Positions 19,885-29,000 of a DNA stretch of 64,000 nucleotides are shown one piece after another. Location: assembly GCF_013402915.1 (NCBI RefSeq), contig NC_050723.1, forward strand, positions 496,001-560,000, given 5' to 3'. The first letter of the stretch is position 1. Each line of letters begins with the position of its first letter. This stretch comes from Zygotorulaspora mrakii. Its lineage: Eukaryota; Ascomycota; Saccharomycetes; Saccharomycetales; Saccharomycetaceae. The notes under the pieces were generated by a model. That model was not told the origin of the DNA. It saw nothing but the letters and a program-made list of their open reading frames with translations, and ran no database searches. A program made the translations under genes and the position numbers.

Positions 19885-20715
19885 TCATTTGTTAGCTCCT
19901 CCAAAATACTCATCAATAATGGGTTTCGTATATCTGATAAATCTATCCTTGGCGTTTGATGAATTGTCTAAAGCAGGCCTTACATCTAAATTGAATGATG
20001 GGAACCCTTCTTCATCATCGGGACCACCATAAAAATCTATAACGTAGCGGATTTTTTTAAATCCGGGATTCTCTGGATCAGCAGACATTGGATCAGCCCT
20101 CAGGACCACCCAATCATGTCTATCGAAAGGGTGCTCTCCTGAATAGTAGCTTGGGAACAATTTTCCGAGTAAAGCATACCATCTCGCACGGGGAGATAAT
20201 TGATCTGGCCTTCCTGTAAATTTGAGTAGCCGTGGGGCGACATGGGTCTTATCAGTATACGGTTTCTCCCATTCCAAAACCTCTTGCCAGCAGCCCTCAT
20301 TCAAAAAGTTGTGAACAAAAACCATCGATTCAACAGCATCTTCCGGTATCTCTTCACCTGTATTTGGGTCTATCTTCCCTTTTCTCACCATTGCATTGTA
20401 CATCTGTTGTGGTGAAGGATACTCCCAATTGGTTACACCATCACTACCTCTAGGAATAGAAGAAAGTGACCGATCTTCAGGTAAATCTAATTTCTGCCCA
20501 GGTTGCTTTTTAGAAGATATAAATGCAGGCATATTATTCAAGGGATTTAAAAGTGAACCACCATTTAACTTATCCCTTCCTTTCGAAGCATGCATGACAG
20601 GGCATGCAGATTGATCCGAGCTACCCCCACTAACAGGGCATGTTAGTTTCCCGCTAGATCTCGCCGACCCATCGATATTAGAATTTGAAGGTGCGTCAGC
20701 CCAAAACCAAGCCAT
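19885..20715 (-). CDS. CYC3: Cytochrome c heme lyase (holocytochrome c synthase)
   Basis: This 276-residue protein is the intermembrane-space enzyme that attaches heme to apocytochrome c. It starts MAWFWADAPS and has two Cys-Pro-Val heme-regulatory motifs at about 26-28 and 38-40. The conserved core follows: PLNNMPAF, WEYPSPQQMYNAMVRKGK and VHNFLNEGCWQEVLEWEK. The histidine of VHN (H135) corresponds to the family's heme-ligand histidine. The end has HDWVVLR and the FYGGPDDEEGFPSFNLDVRP signature. Synteny with SOG2 and MSC6 supports CYC3 (YAL039C) rather than the cytochrome c1 lyase CYT2. A GCCAAT box on the minus strand (TATTGGC at about 20823) lies roughly 110 bp upstream, consistent with HAP control. 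Confidence 0.96.
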   Translation of the reverse strand: MAWFWADAPSNSNIDGSARSSGKLTCPVSGGSSDQSACPVMHASKGRDKLNGGSLLNPLNNMPAFISSKKQPGQKLDLPEDRSLSSIPRGSDGVTNWEYPSPQQMYNAMVRKGKIDPNTGEEIPEDAVESMVFVHNFLNEGCWQEVLEWEKPYTDKTHVAPRLLKFTGRPDQLSPRARWYALLGKLFPSYYSGEHPFDRHDWVVLRADPMSADPENPGFKKIRYVIDFYGGPDDEEGFPSFNLDVRPALDNSSNAKDRFIRYTKPIIDEYFGGANK

Positions 20716-20843
20716 TTAATAAGTAACAAATAATCTCTGAAGACGTTTCTTGTGTGCGAATAAACTTCTTGCTGACTTTTGATTTCACCTCCTCATCAAG
20801 CTGCTATTTTTTTGGATTCTATATTGGCAATTGTTCTCTGTAA

Positions 20844-20850
20844 TTACCCG
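20844..20850 (+). promoter_or_regulatory. Reb1-type site between CYC3 and SOG2
   Basis: TTACCCG is the Reb1 core. It is centred in the 285-bp divergent CYC3/SOG2 promoter, where Reb1 commonly keeps a nucleosome-free region open. Confidence 0.5.
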
Positions 20851-21000
20851 TCCTATCGTGAACCCGCTCTGAACTTTAAATTGATGAAGTTACACTTTAA
20901 AGTTGGATCACCTAGCGCTGCAGGGTTGACAAAACCACACTGTTAGTGCCTGTATTAGCGTCGAGTAACTGTTTCTCGTGGAGATATTCTGTTGCCTCCA

Positions 21001-23487
21001 ATGACTTCAAGCGTTGGTAGTGCCTCTACTACGAACGCAGGCAGTAGTACCTCCTCGCTGAGCAAACCTCCGATAGCTGCTTCAACGTCGCATACGTCGC
21101 TGCAAAGTGCAATAGGCTCTAAGCCCTCAAAAGACAGAAGGACTCTGCGAGATGTGATAGTAAACGAGCTGTCTCAGCAAAAAGGTGGCGGATCTACCGT
21201 GAAACTTATAGGATTGAACGTGACGAATATTTTGGACTCAGATGTGGAGCTTTTAAGGAATGTCGAACGACTATCGCTGCGGAGGAATTTATTGATTAGT
21301 CTACCATCAAGTTTTTGTTTACTTAAAAGTGTCCGTTATTTGGATCTCGAGAGTAATATTCTCAGAGAGATTCCGCCAGCCCTGTTACAATGTCCAAAGC
21401 TTGAAATTTTGGATCTCTCACATAACAATATAGAAAGTTTACCACAGGATATCTCAAGTTTATGGTCACAACAGCTAAAAGTTCTCTCACTGAAAAATAA
21501 TAATGTGGCATCAATATGGGATCTAAGTCCTATTGTGAAACTTGAAAACCTTCGTGTTCTTGAGATTGTCGGTAACCCCATCCCTAATGAAGAGTTAGAG
21601 CTAGTACGAACATATACACCTATTGCTGCGAATATAGTCAAAGAAGAATACTGGGCAATAGCACTCCGAAGATACTTGCTGAATCATCCCTTACCCTCTA
21701 GACCGTTTAATGTCTCCGATGATACACGTATCTCAAAAGCAGCTAAAAGGATGGGTTTTATTAGCACAACATCGCCAGTAGATTCTGATCGTGGAGTTTC
21801 AATTACATCCTCGCCCGTTTCTTATACTGCTCCGAATTCGGGCAATGATACCGATACAGCTTTCTCGAATAATGAGAATGCCTCCAATAATAATGATCTA
21901 TACAACCATTCAAAATTTAATGACTATTTCAAAAGATTGTCAGTCCTTCCAGAGGAATCTGCCAATCATGAGCAACATAAAGTATCTCACGATGAACTAT
22001 TAATCGCGTGTCGTAAGTTACTTTTCAGCTTTACAGAATGCCAGCAAAACATTAGAAAAATAGCATCATTTTGCAAAGAAAAATCCGTTGCTGTTAGTGT
22101 CGTGTCACTTTTATATTCTGTAAGATCACATATCGATGATCTTGTCGAAGTATTAGAACAGGCTGAAAACGAAGATAAATCTCACGATGGAGCATTAATT
22201 AAGCTTTGCATTACAATCATATCGATATTCAAAAATATCATCGGTCAATTAAGAAAAAATTTCAAATCTTTTTTTGAAGCTGATGATCTTTGTTTCATAA
22301 GAATGTTTTATATGACATTGCTATGTTCTTATACTGAGATTTATAATGCTTGGTGCTACATTGACGCTGAAGAAGCCAAGTTATCTAGAAAAAAACAAAG
22401 AGCTCGTGGGCAATCGGCCATCGTGCGCCCTTCGTCAGGTGGCAATTCCACAGGAGCACAAGTCGCTGGGGCCGCATACCTTCCAAGAACGCGCAGCAAC
22501 ACGCTCCAGTCTAGAGCGCCACCAAACGGTTTGAGTATATCAACAGCAGGCCCTTCTTCAAATGAAGCTAGTCATGGAAATGGCAGTAACGTCGCAGGCT
22601 ATCCTTCAAGCATCATTTCGCCTAGCCTACACACCACATCTCCGCCACATACTCTACTTTCTCAAATAAGCCCGCGAGCCACGACACCTCCCCAAGGTTC
22701 TTCCACGGTGTCATCCATTTCCCAGCTCTCCTTTGACTTCAAGCATGGTGAACAGTCTCCAAGACAACATCACGGTAATTCTCCGAGAGCTCAGAAATCT
22801 AGCGAAGGCTTTCAAGTGAACACTCGTGATGGCGGAACAGATTCCGAATCCGGTTCACCGTCTGGAGGTGGTACTAATGTGGATGTTCAACTATATCAAA
22901 CACTGAGAACTGTAATTATTATGGTTAATGTAGTGTACGATCAATTGACCTCAGAGATATCTAAAGCGGCCCTTGCTAGCACCACTGGACAGCAGGAACT
23001 TACAGATTCGCTTTTGACAAAAATACGTAGTTTGACAGACACTTGTTGTCAAGCAATGGAACTGTCAAAAATTCTGAATGAACGGTTACAACTTCTGATG
23101 TCAGACCTGGAAATCTCGGAAAAATATTTCACCACTGGAGAGAAAGTGAAAACATGGGAGAGTATAAATGCATTTCTCAAATCTATCATTTCTATTCTTG
23201 CCAGTACCAAAATTGTCATGACTGATATGCCTGCTTTAAATGAAATTAGACCAAACTTGGCTTCTCTGGCGAAAATTACCAAGGATGTCACTGTCATTCT
23301 AGATTTGAGTTCTTACAAAGGAGTCTCCGTGATTGCTGTTCAAAATCAACAACAGCTACAACATCAGCATCAACAACAGCTACAGCAACAATCTGAAATA
23401 CCGGAGGATCAACGAGATGCTGCACAGTACTTTCGAGTGACATCTACCCCACAGCCTCCACTTCAAACAACTTCAAATGAGGAATAA
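21001..23487 (+). CDS. SOG2: Sog2, leucine-rich-repeat protein of the RAM network
   Basis: This 828-residue protein carries an N-terminal block of leucine-rich repeats at about residues 55-200 (LRNVERLSLRRNLLISLPSS, YLDLESNILREIPPALLQCP, LEILDLSHNNIESLPQDISS). A Sog2-type helical domain follows (YNHSKFNDYFKRLSVLPEES, then LLFSFTECQQNIRKIASFCK). The C-terminal half combines Ser/Pro-rich linkers with another helical part, and it ends in a glutamine-rich run (QNQQQLQHQHQQQLQQQ). In yeast Sog2 works with Kic1, Hym1, Tao3, Cbk1 and Mob2 in cell separation and polarised growth. The frame is open to a TTG at 20992; the ATG at 21001 is the natural start. It is divergent to CYC3 and convergent to TFB6 (101 bp gap). 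Orthologue: YOR353C. Confidence 0.93.
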   Translation: MTSSVGSASTTNAGSSTSSLSKPPIAASTSHTSLQSAIGSKPSKDRRTLRDVIVNELSQQKGGGSTVKLIGLNVTNILDSDVELLRNVERLSLRRNLLISLPSSFCLLKSVRYLDLESNILREIPPALLQCPKLEILDLSHNNIESLPQDISSLWSQQLKVLSLKNNNVASIWDLSPIVKLENLRVLEIVGNPIPNEELELVRTYTPIAANIVKEEYWAIALRRYLLNHPLPSRPFNVSDDTRISKAAKRMGFISTTSPVDSDRGVSITSSPVSYTAPNSGNDTDTAFSNNENASNNNDLYNHSKFNDYFKRLSVLPEESANHEQHKVSHDELLIACRKLLFSFTECQQNIRKIASFCKEKSVAVSVVSLLYSVRSHIDDLVEVLEQAENEDKSHDGALIKLCITIISIFKNIIGQLRKNFKSFFEADDLCFIRMFYMTLLCSYTEIYNAWCYIDAEEAKLSRKKQRARGQSAIVRPSSGGNSTGAQVAGAAYLPRTRSNTLQSRAPPNGLSISTAGPSSNEASHGNGSNVAGYPSSIISPSLHTTSPPHTLLSQISPRATTPPQGSSTVSSISQLSFDFKHGEQSPRQHHGNSPRAQKSSEGFQVNTRDGGTDSESGSPSGGGTNVDVQLYQTLRTVIIMVNVVYDQLTSEISKAALASTTGQQELTDSLLTKIRSLTDTCCQAMELSKILNERLQLLMSDLEISEKYFTTGEKVKTWESINAFLKSIISILASTKIVMTDMPALNEIRPNLASLAKITKDVTVILDLSSYKGVSVIAVQNQQQLQHQHQQQLQQQSEIPEDQRDAAQYFRVTSTPQPPLQTTSNEE

Positions 23488-23588
23488 ATTGAGATATTTC
23501 GCTAAACTATCCACTCTCTGTCATTACATATTAATTTAGGTATACACTCTGGGCTTTTGAAAACGATAACAATGGTCACCATTGTCAT

Positions 23589-24524
23589 TTATTTAGCACA
23601 TCTTTCTAAAGTTTCCTCATAAATTTTGCTTACTTCGTAGTGGTAACCATGGATATCTTGATTCTCAAAAAACCATGGTAATTTTAGTCTCGTGCGTTCA
23701 GCGATGCTCGTTAGCCGCACCGAATCAGTTACACTCATTTTCACTCTCCCAGGCACAGCGCCATCGATAAGTCGAGAAAATATACTGTCCAGTATAAACA
23801 GTAGTTTGAAAAGCTTTGATAGAGTTGCAATTTGTTTGTCTAGTGTTATTGACTTCATTTCGAATTTTTCCGTGTAATCGAGCAAATCATCTGCAATTCT
23901 GATTAAATAAGCGCTCTGTCCAAAATACGTGGATTCACGCCCGAAATATTGCTCCTGTGATGTCTCCAATGGGTCTTCTGTTAATAGGTAGTCGGTATTA
24001 GGTCGGCCCTCGATGGAATACCAAATGAAATCAATAAGAGACTTGAAATCCACCAAAAGAAGTAACAAACCAGAGTATCCATTCTGAGGGTTAAGACCGC
24101 GAGATTGCACGAATTTTCTCTGAATATTCAGCAATTTTTCATCACAATACGCAATAAATTTAGACTGTTGCGACAAAGAAAGACGCCTATTCTTCTCCAG
24201 AGGGCCATCGTTATCTATTTGGTGATGGTTTTGAAGGTTATTCAACTTCGTGTTTGATGCAAAAGGTGAAGATATATTGATCTGGGGCTTGAAGTCATCA
24301 TAGTCATCAAACATATTCTCGCCTTCCTCCTCATCAGCGCGATTCCTTTTTTGGGGTTCAATAGCCGTATTTAAATCGAATTTGGTACTCTCTCCAGTTT
24401 CTGTGTCATCTAAATCAGGATTCAAATCCAATCCTTCGATATCTCGAATTTCTAGCTCATTAACGGTATTGATATCTAGCTCTTGATTGGCCTCCGCATG
24501 TAAGGGAGTTTCTGGCTCCGACAT
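23589..24524 (-). CDS. TFB6: Tfb6-like TFIIH-associated protein
   Basis: This 311-residue protein corresponds to S. cerevisiae Tfb6 (YOR352W), which binds TFIIH and promotes release of the Ssl2 helicase. The N-terminal ~110 residues are acidic and probably disordered (ELEIRDIEGLDLNPDLDDTE; RADEEEGENMFDDYDDFKPQ). The conserved helical part runs from about 120 to the end: RRLSLSQQSKFIAYCDEKLL, NIQRKFVQSRGLNPQNGYSG, SLIDFIWYSIEG, and LIDGAVPGRVKMSVTDSVRL near the end. No catalytic motif is visible, as expected. The start is the ATG at 24522-24524, divergent to MEK1 over 634 bp. Identification relies on the Tfb6-type helical core and on synteny between SOG2 and MEK1. Confidence 0.88.
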   Translation of the reverse strand: MSEPETPLHAEANQELDINTVNELEIRDIEGLDLNPDLDDTETGESTKFDLNTAIEPQKRNRADEEEGENMFDDYDDFKPQINISSPFASNTKLNNLQNHHQIDNDGPLEKNRRLSLSQQSKFIAYCDEKLLNIQRKFVQSRGLNPQNGYSGLLLLLVDFKSLIDFIWYSIEGRPNTDYLLTEDPLETSQEQYFGRESTYFGQSAYLIRIADDLLDYTEKFEMKSITLDKQIATLSKLFKLLFILDSIFSRLIDGAVPGRVKMSVTDSVRLTSIAERTRLKLPWFFENQDIHGYHYEVSKIYEETLERCAK

Positions 24525-24707
24525 GGAAAGAAGACACGCCTAAATATTATTATGAAGCTATCCCCAAAACTTCAGTCAGTCACAACACCTGTCGAAAAGT
24601 CTTAGCAAGGTCCATGCAGAAGTGGTTTTTTTGTGCTCACTGTCACACGTCTTGTTGTATCCTTTATTGAAGAACATAACCCGCTCCTCCACGTTGAAAA
24701 GACCTTA

Positions 24708-24715
24708 CACGTGAC
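24708..24715. promoter_or_regulatory. CACGTGAC, Cbf1/E-box site
   Basis: CACGTGAC is the reverse complement of GTCACGTG, the Cbf1 consensus. It lies about 190 bp upstream of TFB6. I considered whether it is a centromere CDEI, but no CDEIII follows. Confidence 0.5.
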
Positions 24716-25056
24716 TTAAGTGGGAAAGAGTGGATTAATTGTAATTATATTCAATTGCTTCTTTAGAACTTTATTAACACCCTCTTTATTAGTGATTCCG
24801 TTTTCTTATGACATATTATTTTTTACTATTTGCATCTTTAAAAATAATTGTTTTCATCACTCTTCTTGCATTCAAAAATTGAAACCTTCTTCATAACATA
24901 AAAAACGCAATAGAGTATGGTGATGTGAAAAATTTACAAAAACAAGTCTCAAGAGGAAGTACTAGACATTGTTTATCCCATTTTCTTCCCACTTGATCGA
25001 GCTTCTACCTGAAGTTTTTGTTTTTCAATTGTGATTGTAATTAAGGTGTAACGCGA

Positions 25057-25065
25057 TCGGCGGCA
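25057..25065 (+). promoter_or_regulatory. URS1-like Ume6 site upstream of MEK1
   Basis: TCGGCGGCA matches the meiotic URS1 element (TCGGCGGCT) at eight of nine positions and lies about 100 bp upstream of the MEK1 ATG. In S. cerevisiae, Ume6 at URS1 represses early meiotic genes in mitosis and activates them with Ime1. Confidence 0.65.
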
Positions 25066-25158
25066 ATATTTGAACAAGATTCCTTTGTTTTAGACAAAAA
25101 AACAGACTAGTGTTCCCGAGAAGAACTACGTACCTAATATTTTGACTAACAAACGTTG

Positions 25159-26724
25159 ATGTCTTCAGCTGTGCAGGGCTTTTTGGAACTCCTTAGAAGG
25201 CCGAATGAGCTTTTAGATACAGATGAGTCCCCAGAGAACCTCGGCGGCTACGGCAGAAGACTTGAAATATCAAGACATAACTTGCTTAAGCTTGGAAGAA
25301 ATGAGCAGGAGTGCGACTTCGTTTGCCATGATCCGGCAATATCGTCTATTCACTGTGTCTTTTGGGCTGTTTTATTCGAAGAGGATAGTTTACCCATGTG
25401 TTACGTGAAGGATTGCTCACTAAATGGGACGTACTTGAACGGCTCATTATTGAAGAGAGATGTAGCGTACCTGCTTACAGATGGAGACAAAATCGACTTG
25501 CAAGACGAAAACCAAGTTACGTTCCGGTTTTGTACTAACAAAAAGGCAGAAAGCGATGAATTAATTGAACAGTTTGGGTTTGAAAAGAAAGTACAGCAGT
25601 GGGAAGTTACTTCTAGAGTGATTGGGAACGGAACTTTTGGCCATGTACTTGTGGCCTACAAAAAAAGAGAAAATATCAGTACAGTCAAAGAGCTGCCAAA
25701 ACTGTATCCTGAGAATTACGCTGTCAAAATCATTAAACTTAGGCCGAACAAGCTGAATAAGGAAGCGAAAATACTATTGAAATTGAATCATGTATGTCAT
25801 CCCAGAACACATAAACAAAACTTGATGGACTAATCAGTTTTACTAACTTTTCGTTATCACCAACTTTCATAGCCAAACATTATCAAAGTTCATCACACGT
25901 ACTGCGATATTAATGACAACTTATATATTTTCCAGGATTTAATCCCAGGCGGCGATCTATTCTCTTATTTGGCTAAAGGTGATTGCTTGAGTTCAATTCC
26001 AGAGGCTGAGGCTTTGATAATTGTTTACCAAATTTTGCATGCACTCAAATACCTTCATAACCAAGGAATAGTTCATCGAGATTTGAAACTTGATAACATT
26101 TTGCTATGTTCGCCTGAACCTTGCACTAGAATTATTCTAGCAGACTTTGGAATTGCCAAGGACTTATCAACAGCAAAGTCAAGAATGCATACAGTGGTTG
26201 GGACTCCTGAGTACTGTGCGCCCGAGGTAGGCTTCAAAGCCGATAGGAAAGCATACCAATCCTTCTCTCGTGCTGCCACTTTGGTACAGAATGGCTATGA
26301 TAGGAAATGCGATTTGTGGTCCTTAGGAGTTATAACACACATAATGCTGACAGGGATCTCGCCATTTTATGGCGATGGAACGGAGAGAAGTATTATCCAA
26401 AGCACTAAAATAGGTAAATTAACCTTTACGGCAAAACAATGGAATACGGTGGCTGATGCTGCCAAAAGTTTCGTTCAAAAGCTACTTGAAATTGATGTCA
26501 ATAAAAGACTGGATAGCAGACAGAGTTTAGCGCATCCATGGATCTTGAAACATCACGATCAGCTGGAAAAGATATATTTCAAAAAAATTTTGAAAACGTC
26601 TGAAAAACCGATTCTCGACATTGCCACGACGGTGTTAGAACCTAGCTGGAAGAGAAAATTGCCTAAAAGTGTTGTTGTGGACCACTCCTTGCTTAATAAG
26701 AAAAAAAGAAGGAACGAAATATGA
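25159..26724 (+). CDS. MEK1: Mek1 meiosis-specific FHA/protein kinase, two exons
   Basis: The gene has exon 1 at 25159-25791 and exon 2 at 25873-26724, giving 494 residues, close to the S. cerevisiae protein. Exon 1 encodes an FHA domain (about 23-125, with LLKLGRN, SSIHC and CSLNGTYLNG) and the start of a Ser/Thr kinase domain (GNGTFGHVLV glycine loop; AVKII lysine at about 190). Exon 2 resumes at PNIIKVHHTYCD and supplies HRDLKLDN (catalytic D281), ADFGIAKD (D302), GTPEYCAPE and WSLGVI. Mek1 is activated on meiotic chromosome axes through Hop1 and biases recombination towards the homologue. Without splicing the frame ends at a TAA at 25831-25833. The ATG at 25159 is preceded by a TTG in frame. 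Orthologue: YOR351C, which I recall as intronless. Confidence 0.94.
25792..25872 (+). other. Spliceosomal intron in MEK1 (81 nt)
   Basis: The 5' splice site GTATGT begins at 25792, the branch point TACTAAC is at 25841-25847, and the 3' site is TTTCATAG ending at 25872. There are 26 nt from the branch A to the end and no earlier AG. Removal joins LNH to PNIIKV in frame, restoring the kinase domain; an in-frame TAA would otherwise stop translation. I saw no MER1-type enhancer in the intron. Confidence 0.93.
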
Positions 26725-27087
26725 TTCCTTCTACTGGATCATGAATTATGTGCCTATGTCTTTTCAAGATATCCCTGACATGAGCAAACTTATTTCATTT
26801 AGCTTAACAGTTTGATTGATTGCATCGATCTGAATTGAGTAGTAAATATAAACTTCTTTGCTGTGCAGCAAGGTGGATTGTATCTTAGTCATTCATCAGT
26901 TTACATCTCCATATTATTTATTTCGTTGAAATTTTAAAGAGCGTCCAAGAACGTTGAATATGATGCGAAGTGCCGAAATCACCACGGCTCGCTCGATAAT
27001 GACATTCTTTAACCTAAAGAGTCTTTTGAGTGTGTGTTGGTGGAGCAGCATATTGGATTTCTACATTCGATAGGAGTTAGAGGGAGC
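26725..27087. other. MEK1 3' flank and MNE1 leader
   Basis: This 363-bp tandem intergenic region is AT-rich. Its distal end contains a 37-codon ORF starting at ATG 26960 and ending with TAG at 27071-27073, 14 nt before the MNE1 ATG and in a different frame. No other feature is seen. Confidence 0.5.
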
Positions 27088-28992
27088 ATGAGACAAGTCG
27101 TTTTATCCTCTGCACTAGGAAAGATAGCTGCCGAAGTACTTCTGCGAGAGACATATATTAGCCGAAAACATGATGATTATATGAAATGGAACAAGCCTCT
27201 GGTGAAGGAGGCCAAAAATCAATCTTTAACCGATGCATGGCTCCAAGAAGCTATTAGGGATCCAAAAAGGAAGGATACATATAATTCAAAAGTGGTTCTT
27301 TCCCTCCCGATAGTGCTAAGGACCTTACAAAGGCTGAGATCAAATGACAGTATCTCAATGTACTTTGCGCTTATGAGCAGAATAAAATGTTCAGATATCA
27401 AATGGTTTTCTACTAATGGATATACAGTAACGGCTAGCAATCACATGCCTTTAGAATTCTTTCACGAGCTTTCTACGATGCTTAATAGAATGTTCGCGGC
27501 GAAACAGACTCCTTTGGACATTGATACCATCACTAAATTCACCTTTGAGTTTATGTCGCGGTACGATTTTTTGATGAAATCTAAATCCATTTCTAACTTA
27601 AGGCAAACGACAAAGTTCTACAAAAACTGTATATTTTTGACCACCAAAAGTGGCTCGATCAGCCATTTACTTGAGACATTGAAACGAATACCAGAGAAAA
27701 GGCAAGGTTTGAAAGTTCTAGCGGAATTGACTTTTTACCAGCAGTCCTCACAAACGTTTAGGGCCTTTAATTTCCTGGAGCAAAAGATAATGGGTCCCGA
27801 CGCGATTCACTTGGACGAAGAAGAAGTGGCAGACTTTTTTCCAGTATTTTTCAGCTTGATGCTGTCAAGTATTTCGAAAGGAGGGGAAAATATCTGCTGC
27901 AGCCTCTTGAAAAAGCTATCAGCTGACTGGAAATACGAGATGAGTACTCATGATTACACAATACTGCGAGAGTTGAGTGAACGAACTGCTGCCATTGAAG
28001 TGCTCATTACACTTCAGCAATGTTACCCAAGCTATTCAAGCGTTTTGATGCCCTGGAAGACCTTCGAGTCCCAATTGGATTGGAAACGATTCATCGACGG
28101 CTTGTATGATGTGAAAATTGATCTATTCTCGCAAGAGCAAGATTTGGATTTTTTGCAGTTCAAGTTATCGTCGATTGGCCCGAAGATTCAAGATTGGGTC
28201 ACATTCTTAAATAAAGAAATCATGCCAATAGATGCAAACGAGTCCCTGAAGGCGTTTTCGCTGCACTCGGTTCTCTTATACTTGGGAGCTAATAAAAATC
28301 TAGGGTTTCTAGTATCAATTTTAGAGCATATGATATACGAAATGAATCTTGCAGAGGTGTTTTTGAATACACACAAGCTGTTGGGCCAAGCAAAGTGCTC
28401 CAATTTTCATGTTCTATTCAAAGCAATGTCTAACAGTGGCTCCTCCGTCCTTTCAGCAAACTTTTTATTCAACTTCTTACTTCATGAAAGGCAACTGCCA
28501 TTCGAATTCAATGCTAACGATTTTTACTATATGATGAAGTCCTGTCTTTCTGGAGCTAACTATCCGGCGATATATCACTTCTTGTACCATTGTATTCGGA
28601 AACTGGGTGCAACGTTTTATCGCACCGAGGGAAAAGAACTTATCTGGTGTCTCCCGCCTCAAATCGAGTCACTAATAAGGGATAATTTAGCGCTTATCAG
28701 AGGTGACAACAGATCTCTAAAGATAATAAAAAAGTTGGAAAACTGGTTCACGCAGCAATCATCAGTGAAAGACTCAAATATTGATACCGATACCCTGAAA
28801 GATATTTTCGGGGACGCTTATTTTCCGAAATTAGATATAAATGTATTACAGTCGTGGAAAAAAGTGGAGGAGAGCTCCGTTTCAAATACGCACCAGGGGT
28901 TTTCAGTGTACTCTACCTCATCGGATATAGCTATGAGTGAAAGGTTGCGCAATTTAACGAGATACATGCTAGACCGAAAACAGCCCATGTGA
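27088..28992 (+). CDS. MNE1: Mne1-like mitochondrial protein
   Basis: The 634-residue protein has an N-terminus lacking acidic residues for the first 14 positions (MRQVVLSSALGKIA), suited to mitochondrial targeting. Its long alpha-helical body carries no recognisable catalytic motif. In S. cerevisiae Mne1 (YOR350C) is a mitochondrial matrix protein needed for splicing of a COX1 group I intron. Position between MEK1 and CIN1, the length (about 660 in S. cerevisiae from memory) and the mitochondrial-type start support this name; the sequence family evolves fast, so similarity is weak. The frame is open upstream to GTG and TTG codons at 27034-27039, but the first in-frame ATG is at 27088. The stop lies only 8 bp from the convergent CIN1 stop. 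Confidence 0.8.
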   Translation: MRQVVLSSALGKIAAEVLLRETYISRKHDDYMKWNKPLVKEAKNQSLTDAWLQEAIRDPKRKDTYNSKVVLSLPIVLRTLQRLRSNDSISMYFALMSRIKCSDIKWFSTNGYTVTASNHMPLEFFHELSTMLNRMFAAKQTPLDIDTITKFTFEFMSRYDFLMKSKSISNLRQTTKFYKNCIFLTTKSGSISHLLETLKRIPEKRQGLKVLAELTFYQQSSQTFRAFNFLEQKIMGPDAIHLDEEEVADFFPVFFSLMLSSISKGGENICCSLLKKLSADWKYEMSTHDYTILRELSERTAAIEVLITLQQCYPSYSSVLMPWKTFESQLDWKRFIDGLYDVKIDLFSQEQDLDFLQFKLSSIGPKIQDWVTFLNKEIMPIDANESLKAFSLHSVLLYLGANKNLGFLVSILEHMIYEMNLAEVFLNTHKLLGQAKCSNFHVLFKAMSNSGSSVLSANFLFNFLLHERQLPFEFNANDFYYMMKSCLSGANYPAIYHFLYHCIRKLGATFYRTEGKELIWCLPPQIESLIRDNLALIRGDNRSLKIIKKLENWFTQQSSVKDSNIDTDTLKDIFGDAYFPKLDINVLQSWKKVEESSVSNTHQGFSVYSTSSDIAMSERLRNLTRYMLDRKQPM

Positions 28993-29000
28993 TTGCTCTT

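Larger units (their letters stand above)
24525..25158. other. TFB6/MEK1 divergent promoter region
   Basis: This 634-bp region holds a CACGTGAC Cbf1-type site at 24708-24715 on the TFB6 side, an AT-rich middle (24720-25000) and a URS1-like element at 25057-25065 on the MEK1 side. No ORF or RNA gene is supported. Confidence 0.6.

Noticed and set aside
24700..24830. Possible point centromere: CACGTGAC (CDEI-like) followed by AT-rich DNA
   Set aside because: No CDEIII (TGTTT...TTTCCGAA type) follows at the right distance, and the region is a normal divergent promoter.
25156..25833. MEK1 looked like a truncated or frameshifted pseudogene split into two ORFs
   Set aside because: Canonical splice signals between the two ORFs restore the frame exactly, so it is an intron-containing intact gene.
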